From: Avena insularis
Lineage: Eukaryota > Streptophyta > Magnoliopsida > Poales > Poaceae
NCBI GenBank assembly: GCA_023614405.1
Contig: CM042689.1
Coordinates: 277,953,533-278,017,532 of the forward strand
Direction: 5' to 3'
Length of the DNA stretch: 64,000 nt
This document shows positions 56,403-64,000 of this stretch, piece after piece. The first letter of the stretch is position 1, and each line of letters starts with the position of its first letter. The position numbers and the translations under genes are program-made. A model generated the notes under the pieces. The model ran no database searches and was not told where the DNA came from. It saw only the letters and a program-made list of their open reading frames with translations.

Positions 56403-57190
56403 TGGCTAAGTCCAACTTCAACTTCAACATTTTCTTTGAGAAGAAAAGCTTAAGAACGATGGGTCTAACTTCACCAATGGTTCCAATCGATAATCATTCT
56501 CATTTGGCGGACAAAGGACCATGTCCTTGAAAGTGCTAGGTGAAGCCCACTTATAGATCTACCGGTGATGAAAAAGTTGTTTATCAGTTGCGCAAGGATG
56601 ATTATGGTGTGATTAAGAGCACCATGTTGTTTGCTATGGAATCGGACCTTCAAAATCGTTTTGAGGAGTTTGCCGGGCCCTTTGAGATTCTTGAGGAACT
56701 GAAAACCATGTTTCAGACTCAGGCCGTTAGAGAGATATGAGATCTCGAAATTCTTTAGCGCATGATGGAGGAAGGAGTTCCGTTAGTGAGCACGCCATTA
56801 AGATGTCGGGCTACACTCAACGTCTTGAGCAAGCTGGCGCAAGATTCGGAAGAGCTCAAGATTGACAGAGTTCTACAATCACTCCCTCCTAGCTACAAAG
56901 GTTTTGTAGTTACTCATAATCAGATTGGTTCTACTGATACGATCACTGAGCTCTTCGCTAAGCTAAAAGCTGCGGAGGTGGACATCAAGAAAGATAATCA
57001 TGTGTTGATGGTCAACAAGCCCCCTAGCTTTGAGAAAGGTAAGGGTGCAAAGAAGCCCTTCAAGAAAGGCAGCGGCAAGCGCGTTGCCCCTGCTGAGAAG
57101 AAGCTCAAGTCTGGACCTAAGCCGGACACTGAGTGCTTCTATTGCAAGGACAAGGGTCACTGGAAGCCAACTGTCCGAAGTACTTAGCGG
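56403..57190 (+). pseudogene. RLC-3 gag
   Basis: Copia gag. The ATG at 56403 opens MAKSNFNFN, but frameshifts follow near 56440, 56730 and 56850. An open part, 56762-57187, has SLPPSYKGFVVTHNQIGS and ends in the zinc knuckle CFYCKDKGHW; a lost base after GHW removes the last cysteine from this frame, and the next frame carries the polyprotein. Non-functional. Confidence 0.82.
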
Positions 57191-58989
57191 ACAAGAAGTA
57201 TGGCACCATCAAAGGTATATTTTATATACATGTTATTGATGTTTACCTTACTAGCGCTCGTTGTAGTGCCTGGGTATTTGATACTGGTTCAGTTGCTAAT
57301 ATTTGTAACTCGAAACAGGAGCTACAGAATAGATGGAGGCTAGCAAGGGATGAGGTGACAATGCGCGTTGGCAACGGATCAAGAGTTGATGTGATGGCCG
57401 TTGGCACGATCTCCTTAGTTTTACCTTTGGGATTAGTTTTAAACCTTAGTAAATGTTATTATGTGCATGCGTTGAGCATGAACATCATATCTGGATCGTG
57501 TTTATTGCAAGACGGTTATTCATTTAAATCAGAGAATAATGGTTGTTCTATTTATATGAGTAACATCTTTTATGGTCATGCACCTGCTATGAATGGTTTA
57601 TTTCTTCTGAATCTCGAAAGCAATGAAACACACATCCATAATATTGAGGCTAAGAGATGCAAAGTAGATAGTGACAATTCAACTTATTTGTGGCACTGCC
57701 GTCTAGGTCATATTGGTGTAAAACGCATGAAGAAACTCCATTCTAATGGACTTTTGGAGTCTCTTGATTTTGAATCATTTGACATGTGCGAGCCATGCCT
57801 CATGGGTAAGATGATCAAAACCCCGTTCTCCGGAATAATGGAGCGAGCAACGGACTTGTTGGAAATCATACATACCGATGTATGCGGACCAATGAGTGTT
57901 TCGACGCGCGGTGGTTATCGCTATTTTCTCACTTTTACTGATGACTTAAGTAGATATGGGTATATCTATTTAATAAAACATAAATCTGAAACATTTGAAA
58001 AGTTCAAAGAATTTCAGAATGAAGTGGAAAACCATCGTAACAGGAAAATTAAATTTCTACGATCCGATCGTGGAGGTGAATATTTGAGTTATGATTTTCT
58101 CACGCATCTTAAAGCAAGCGGAATAGTTTCGCAACTCACGCCACCCGGAACACCACAGCGCAATGGTGTGTCTGAACGCCGGAGTCGAACTCTATTAGAT
58201 ATGGTGCGATCAATGATGTCTCTTACAGATTTGCCGTTATCATTTTGGGGTTATGCATTAGAAACCGCTGCATTCACTTTAAATATGGAACCATCTAAAT
58301 CCGTTGAGACGACACCGTATGAACTATGGTTTGGTGCGAAACCTAAGTTGTCGTTTCTTAAAGTTTGGGGATGCGAAGCTTACGTCAATAAGTTGATGCC
58401 GGACAAGCTCGAACCCAAAGCGGAGAAATGCGTCTTCATAGGATACCCTAAGGAAACGATTGGGTATACCTTCTACCATAGATCCGAAGGCAAAGTGTTT
58501 GTCGCAAAGAACGGATCCTTTCTTGAGAAGGAGTTTCTCTCGAAAGAAGTGAATGGGAGGAAAGTAGAGCTAGGCGAGGTTATTGAACCTTCTCTTGAGT
58601 TGGAGAGTAGCGCAACACCTGAAATTGTTCCAGTACCGTCTGCACCAACAATAGAGGAAGCTAATGACAAGGATCATCAAGCTTCGGACGATGCTACTAC
58701 TGAACGTCGCAGGTCGACAAGGTCACGTGCCCCTCCTGAGTGGTACGGTAACCCTGTCTTGACTGTCTTGTTAGTAGACAATAGTGAACCTGTGAACTAT
58801 GAGGAAGCAATGATGAGCTCAAACTCTGAGAAATGGCTAGAGGCCATGAAATCTGAATTAGGATCCATGAGCGAAAACCAAGTGTGGACTTTGGTGGACC
58901 CTCCTAGCGACCGAAAGGCTGTTGAGTGCAAATGGATTTTCAAGAAGAAAACGGACGCAGATGGTAATGTTACTGTCTACAAAGCATGA
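57191..58989 (+). pseudogene. RLC-3 pol: protease, integrase, start of reverse transcriptase
   Basis: The longest open frame of the element (the frame opens at 57133, and about 600 codons lie here). Protease active site WVFDTGSVANIC near 57275. GAG-pre-integrase with WHCRLGHIG and CEPC (57690-57800). Integrase core with catalytic D in HTDVCGP (57870), D in FTDDLSRYGY, LRSDRGGEY and E in NGVSERRSRTLLDM (58180). The linker is acidic, then the start of reverse transcriptase (EKWLEAMKSELGSM, KCKWIFKKK-like) ends at TGA 58987-58989, where CGA (Arg) is usual. Protease and integrase domains look intact. Only the stop and the broken gag upstream disable it. Confidence 0.88.
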
Positions 58990-60359
58990 CTTGTCGCGAA
59001 AGGTTTTTGAAAAGTTCAAGGTGTTGACTACGATGAGACTTTCTCTCCCGTAGAGATGTTTAAGTCCATTCGGATTTTATTAGAAATTGCTGCGTTTCAT
59101 GATTATGAAATATGGCAGATGTATGTCAAGACTACGTTCCTCAATGGCAACATTGATGAAGAGTTGTATATGATGCAACCCGAAGGTTTTGTCGATCCTA
59201 AGGATGCTGATAAGGTGTGCAAACTTCAGCGTTCCATTTATGGACTGAAGCAAGCATCTCGGAGTTGGAACCTTCATTTTGATCAAGTGATCAAGAGCTT
59301 TGGATTTGTTCCAAATTGCTACGAAGCTTGTATCTACAAGAAAGTGAGTGGGAGCTCAGTGACCTTTTTGGTACTATATGTGGATGACATATTTATTATT
59401 GGAAATGACATTGACATGCTTAACGATGTGAAGAGTTATTTGAACAAATGTTTTTCAATGAAAGACCTAGGGGAAGCTGCTTATATATTGGGCATCAAAA
59501 TCTATAGGGATAGACAAAGACGCCTAATAGCTTTAAGCCAAAGTACATACCTAGACAAAGTTCTGAAAAGGTTCAGAATGGATAAGGCAAAGAAAGGTTC
59601 AGTGCCTATGTTGTCAGGTAAGATATTGAGCAAGGCTCAGTGTCCAACTTCTGATGGCGATAGAAGCTATGGGCAAAGTGCCTTATGCCTCGGCCATAGG
59701 TTCTATCATGTATGCCATCTTGTGTACTAGACGGATGTGTCCAATGCTCTTAGTTTGTGACGAGATACCAAAGTGATCGAGTGGAGCCTTTGGACAGCCG
59801 TAAAGAACATCCTAAAGTATATAAATAGGACTAAAGAAATGTTCTTGGTCTATGGAGGTGATGAGCAGCTCATCGTAAAAGGTTACGTCGATGCTAGTTT
59901 CGACACCGACAAGGATGATTCTAAATCTCAGACATGATACGTTTATATTTTGAATGGAGGAGCTGTGAGCTGGAGAAGCTGCAAGCAAAGCGTGATTGCG
60001 GGATCTAAGTATAAGCGGAATACATGGCTGCTGCAGAAGCATCAAGTGAAGGAGTTTGGATCAGGAACTTCATCACTGAGCTTGGTGTGGTTCCAAGTGC
60101 CTTGGACCCACTGGAGATATTGTGTGACAACACTGGCGCCATAGCACTGGCTAAGGAACCGAGATATCATCCAAAGACCAAGCATATCAACCGCAAGTTT
60201 CATATAATTCGAGATTATATAACAGATGGAGATCTGAAGGTTAGCAAAGTACATACGGATATGAATGTCGTGGATCCGTTGACTAAACCTCTTCCACGAG
60301 CAAAACATGATCAACACCTTAGTGCCATGGGTGTTAGATTGTTGCCAGATGTAAACTAG
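58990..60359 (+). pseudogene. RLC-3 pol: reverse transcriptase and RNase H
   Basis: Continuation of pol in broken frames. Reverse transcriptase 59056-59650: MYVKTTFLNG (the first catalytic aspartate expected before VKT is a tyrosine), LQRSIYGLKQASRSWNLHFD, and an intact YVDD box near 59378. A frameshift near 59655 and a TGA at about 59937 follow. RNase H covers 59880-60359 in two frames: VKGYVDASF, then MAAAEASSEGVWIRNFI, DNTGAIALAKEP and KTKHINRKFHIIRD. Stop at 60357-60359. Dead enzyme with readable domains. Confidence 0.86.
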
Positions 60360-60375
60360 ATTATTGACTCTAGTG

Positions 60376-60387
60376 CAAGTGGGAGAC
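60376..60387 (+). promoter_or_regulatory. RLC-3 polypurine tract
   Basis: GCAAGTGGGAGAC, adjacent to the 3' LTR start at 60388: the plus-strand primer site usual for this Copia family. Confidence 0.75.
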
Positions 60388-62054
60388 TGTTGGAATTATG
60401 CCCTAGAGGCAATAATAAAGATGTTATTATTATAATTATTATTCATGATAAAGTTTATATTCCATGCTAGAATTGTATTAAGCGGAAACTTTGATACTTG
60501 TGTGGTTTATGAACAACACCGTGTCCCTAGTATGCCTCTATGGACTAGCTCATTGATTAATGATGGTTAAGGTTTCCTAACCATAGACATGAGTTGTCAA
60601 TTAATAATGAGATCATGTCATTGGGAGAATGATATGATGGACAGACCCAAATTAAGAAGAGCAATTAGATCGTGTCATCGTGTTCATCTTTGCGAAGCTT
60701 TTTCTTATGTCAAATATTGTATTCCTTAGACCATGAGATAATGCAACTCCCTGGTATCGGAAGAAAGCTTTGAGGTCATCAAACGTCATCCTATGAGAGG
60801 GTGATCATAAAGGTGTCTCTCAGGTGATTGGAAAATACTTGTTGGGTTGTATGTATCGAGATGGGATTTGTCCCTCCCAAGTCGGAGAGATATACTTGGG
60901 CCCACTCGTGTCGATATCAACACCGCTTGCAAGCACGTGGTTAAGGAGTTAATCACGAAGTGATATCGGATTACGGAACGAGTAAATTACTTGCTGTGAA
61001 TGAGATTGAACTAGGTATGCCGATACCAACGATCGAATCTCGGGAAAGTAAAATATCGCGTGACAAAGGGAATATAAATATGGGATTAATTGAATCCTGG
61101 CATCGTGGTTCATCCGATATGATCATCGATGAATATGTGGGAGTCAATATGGGTTTCAGATCCCTGTTGATTATTGATAGAAGATCATGCGCATATTCTC
61201 GAACCCGTGGGTCACACATAACGTGTCTCGACGCTAGGATAGAATGGATAATTGGTTTATGAGTTTTTGTTGGTCTCGGATGAGATCCGGGACATCACGA
61301 GAGGTTCGAATGGTCCGGAGAATAAGATTCATATAAAGGAAAGCAGTTTTGGATTTGAATTGTTTGGAATGTTCGGTATTATTGTACGAAGGTTCTAGAA
61401 GCTTTGAGTGGGACCAACGTGGCCCCACTTGTCGGGGAGGGCGTGGGCCTACGAGGAGTGCCCTGGCTACATTGGGCCAGGGCACAAGGCCCATAGGCCC
61501 AGCCAAGCCCTAGGGAAACCCTAGGAGAGCTTCTAGAAGGGGGACTTGCCCACTCCACCCATGTGGCCGCCCGGCCCTAGGGTTTGGAGGAGGGCAGGGA
61601 GCCAGCCCTCTATATAAAGAGGACAGGGGCGCACCCTCCCCCCACACCTCCTCCAACCCTAGCCGCCTACCTGCTGCCCTCCTCTCTCTCTCCGACTACA
61701 GCGTGGAAGCCTGTCATGAAACTCTCCACCTTTGCACCACGCCGTCGTGTTGTAGATCCAATCTATCTCTCCACCCCACTTGCTGGACCGAGGAAGGAGA
61801 CGTCGAGGTGACGTACCTGTGCATCTCTCGGAGGCGTCACCACTTGCGGCGTTGGATCGGATCGGATCGCGAGGAGGAGAAGGCTAGTACGACTACATCA
61901 ACCACGTTCCGTTGAACGTTCCGCTGTGCGGTTTCTTCAAGGTTATGAAGATCTCATCTATCCCCCTTGTTGTTTGCATCTCCTAGATTAGATCTGGGCT
62001 TTCCCGTTCGCATCCGTAGAATTTTTTTGATTTACTATGCTGCGAAACCCTTCA
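60388..62054 (+). repeat. RLC-3 3' LTR
   Basis: A 1667 bp LTR, TGTTGGAATTATGCCC to GAAACCCTTCA. TATA box CTCTATATAAAGAGG at 61608-61622. Compared with the 5' LTR it has many 1-4 base deletions in 61150-61720, while 60388-61140 and 61730-62054 are nearly identical. CTAGG follows at 62055. Confidence 0.9.
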
Positions 62055-62059
62055 CTAGG

Positions 62060-62935
62060 GTCCTTCCTAGGGTGACTCGAGCTTCTTCGGCCATTATTGC
62101 TTGAGTTGTAGGACGAGGTCTCCTTCGACGAAGGACCTTGGTTGCAGCCGACGGCTGTGGTAGTTGCGGAGGCTTTGTTGATAGACCACTGAGCGAGCTG
62201 CAGCAATATCGCGTGCCTCGTCGAGTGTGTCGAAGGCGTCTTCGAGTGCTACCGATGATTCGGCTTTGCTGGGTAGCTCCTCTACCAATGCTCCCGCAAG
62301 CCTTTCGAGTAGTCATAGCAGGCGTTTCTTGATGCCGTTACCTATGAGGCCGTTGGCCTTTTCGACCTGTCCGTTCGTCTGCGGGTGCACCACGGAGGCG
62401 TATGATATGTTGATGCCGAGGTTCTCACAGAAGTCTTGGAATTCCTTTGAGATGAAGTTCGAGCCGTTGTCCATGATGATGCTATGTGGTACGCCAAACC
62501 TATAGACAATCGACTCGAAAAACTTGACGGCAGTTCTGCTTTGGTTGGTGACAGGCATGGCCTCTATCCACTTGGTGAACTTGTCGACTACGACCAGGAG
62601 GAAGACGTGGCCTCCTTTCGAGGATTTTGGCAGTTTGCCGATCATGTCGAGGCCCCATGGGAGAAGGGTCAGGACAGCGGTATGGGCCTCAGCTCGGATC
62701 CTGGTGCGTGCGGCTTGTCCGCGTACCTCTTACAGGCATTGCACCTTTGGACGATGTCCTTGGCGTCGTTCATGGCTGTTGGCCAGTAGAATCCAGCTCG
62801 TAGAGCTTTGGCGACTAGTGCGCGGCTGCCTACATGATGGCCGCAGATGCCCTCGTGGATGTCTTGGAGGATGGTTTTGCCGTCACCGATGGTGACGCAC
62901 CTTTGTAGCACACCCAAAATGCTGCGCTTATACAA
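62060..62935 (-). pseudogene. Tat-B integrase
   Basis: Minus-strand integrase right of the RLC-3 insertion. Zinc-binding end 62935-62669 (CNACKRYADKPHAPGSELRP). Core 62645-62313: DMIGKLPKSSKGGHVFLLV, VDKFTKWIEAMPVTNQ, MDNGSNFISKEFQDF, NGQVEKANGLIGNGIKKRLL; all three catalytic acidic residues are present, and this core is in one frame, better than in Tat-A. Frameshifts separate it from the zinc end (near 62655) and from the C-terminal part (62288-62094, SVVYQQSLRNYHSRRLQPRS), and a stop lies near 62092. Confidence 0.85.
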
Positions 62936-63049
62936 CTCGCCATTGAAGATGGTGAAAGCTTTTGAACAGCGAGATATGCGCCGGGCATCTATCGAGTCAT
63001 CGGGCAGTTCATTGTTTATTAGGTACCGAAGGTACGGATGCGTCCATGT

Positions 63050-63613
63050 TTATTCGATCGCCATGACCTGCATGAGGCTAACCAGCTCGGCTTCGGTGTC
63101 GAGCTTTTCGGGTCCTTCCTGTCCTTCAGGTAGCGTAGCCCCCGAGTGCTCTGCTTCTTCGACTGAGCCCTTTGGGAATTTTCTTTTGATAGAGGGTACG
63201 CATATTTGTTCGAGGAACACACCTGGTGGTACCCGTGCACAGGTTGAGACGATGTTGGCGAGCCTGTCAGCTTCTTCATTTCTTTCCCTTCCGACGTGCC
63301 GAAGCTCACAGCCGTCAAAGTCTCCTTCGAGTGAGTTGTAGAGCGTGCAGTATGCGATCATGTTGGCGCTGTAAACGTCGCACTCATTCATTGTCTGCTA
63401 GACGACAAGGTTTGAGTCACCGTAGATGACGAGGCATGTTGTGCCGCAGATCTTGGCCATCCTCATACCGTGGATGAGGGCCTCGTATTCGGCCTCGTTG
63501 TTGGAGGCGCAAAACTTCTTCCGAAGGACGTATTTCATCTTGTCGCCCTGAGGGGACATCAGTATGATGCCAGATCCTGCTCCCGCCTCATGCTTGGAGC
63601 CGTCGAAGTGCAT
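63050..63613 (-). pseudogene. Tat-B archaeal-type RNase H
   Basis: Minus-strand aRNH: MHFDGSKHEAGAGSG, NNEAEYEALIHGM, VIYGDSNLVV, then a TAG at about 63398-63400 where Tat-A has CAG, then NECDVYSANMIAYCTLYNSL and NEEADRLAN. All four acidic positions are present. The frame continues into the linker to the integrase (PEGQEGPEKLDTEAELVS) with the G-run motif at 63135-63148, and ends at a stop at 63050. Confidence 0.84.
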
Positions 63614-64000
63614 CGTCCATGACTACGACATGTCCGGAGTGTCCGGCAGCTGGAGTTCCATCCAGTGGACGAGAAAGTCAGGAAGGACCTGAGATTTGAT
63701 GGCCTTGCGTCATTCGTAGACTATGTCTAGAGGAAACAGCTCGATGCCCCACAAGGCTACTCTCCCCGTGGCCTTAGGGTTATTCAGGATGTTGGACAAT
63801 GGGGCGTCATTGACGACCATGATCTGATGCTCTTGGAAGTAGTGTCTCATCCGACGAGCCGTCATGAATACGCCATAGGCGAGCTTCTGGTAGTGAGGGT
63901 ACCTCTGCTTTGTTGGGGTAAAAAGGTAGGGCCTTCTCACCCATGCGACTGATGAATCTGCTCAGCGCCGCGATCCGCCCGGCTAGCTGCTGGACACCTT
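63614..64000 (-). pseudogene. Tat-B degenerate RNase H and end of reverse transcriptase, cut by window edge
   Basis: Minus strand: PTKQRYPHYQKLAYGVFMTA, YFQEHQIMVVNDAPLSNILN and GIELFPLDIVYE (63940-63715) match 7790-8000 in Tat-A. Just right of it, at 63950-64000, an ISRMGEKA-like and QQLAGRIAALS-like reading matches the end of the reverse transcriptase region. Stops near 63708 and 63627 break the frame toward aRNH. The rest of pol lies outside the window. Confidence 0.78.

Larger units (their letters stand above)
49453..62054 (+). mobile_element. RLC-3: full-length BARE-1/WIS/Angela-like Copia element
   Basis: Plus-strand Copia element with both LTRs, primer site, gag, pol and polypurine tract, inserted in Tat-B integrase. 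Target duplication GTAGG (49448-49452) and CTAGG (62055-62059), one base different. The full span is 12.6 kb, of which 4.0 kb is a solo LTR nested in its 5' LTR, so the element itself is about 8.6 kb, the usual size for this family. Same family as RLC-1 in opposite orientation. Gag and pol are broken. Confidence 0.92.
43841..64000 (-). mobile_element. Tat-B: Tat-lineage Gypsy element, minus strand, partial
   Basis: Second copy of the Tat-A family, inserted into RLG-D gag. Its 3' LTR is at 43841-44328, followed (going right) by the spacer, the antisense block (45659-49011) and pol, and the element leaves the window at 64000 in the degenerate RNase H. RLC-3 is inserted in the integrase C-terminus (49453-62054). 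The left flanking bases are GCAGC (43836-43840); the other side is not visible. Confidence 0.87.

Overview
The window is nuclear DNA of a grass, almost certainly from the wheat/barley/rye tribe (Triticeae). The evidence is BARE-1/WIS/Angela-type Copia LTRs opening TGTTGGAATTATGCCC, Tat- and Athila-lineage Gypsy elements, a CACTA element, a Stowaway MITE, GT-AG introns and no bacterial gene organisation. Roughly 85% of it is nested transposable elements. I see only one convincing host gene.

Layout. 1-6211: two minus-strand Copia elements, RLC-2 inserted in RLC-1; both run off the left edge. 6212-15380: the 3' part of a plus-strand Tat-lineage Gypsy element (Tat-A) into which RLC-1 had inserted. 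15381-19082: low-complexity and unassigned DNA with one Stowaway MITE. 19083-23990: a complete eight-exon minus-strand gene for an RlmN-type radical-SAM RNA methyltransferase with a probable organelle transit peptide. 24201-25951: two related hAT-like short elements and an LTR scrap. About 26450-43840: an old Athila-like Gypsy element (RLG-D, minus) split by an 11.1 kb relative (RLG-C, 31765-42896, perfect AGGTA target duplication). RLG-C itself carries a 1.48 kb CACTA element with an ACG duplication. 43841-64000: a second Tat element (Tat-B, minus, cut by the right edge), split by a Copia element (RLC-3, 49453-62054), whose 5' LTR is split by a 4.0 kb solo LTR (49842-53836, perfect GAGGT duplication). 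The nesting on the right is therefore four deep: RLG-D, Tat-B, RLC-3, solo LTR.

How the parts work. None of the retroelements looks autonomous: each pol or gag I could follow has stops, frameshifts or lost catalytic residues. The two Tat copies share the dual RNase H arrangement of their lineage. Between pol and the 3' LTR they also carry a long antisense coding unit. It has recognisable exons with consistent phases, a domain resembling Pfam Transposase_28 ('putative gypsy type transposon'), a coiled coil and an alpha-helical domain that seems to occur twice. This antisense unit, the repeated G-run motif of the Tat elements, and a second polypurine-tract-like site at about the same distance (2.1 kb) from the 3' LTR in both Athila-like elements are the most unusual signals here.

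Limits. Family names are from memory of LTR ends and protein motifs, not from a search. Exon borders were read by eye from splice sites, phase and comparison of the two copies.
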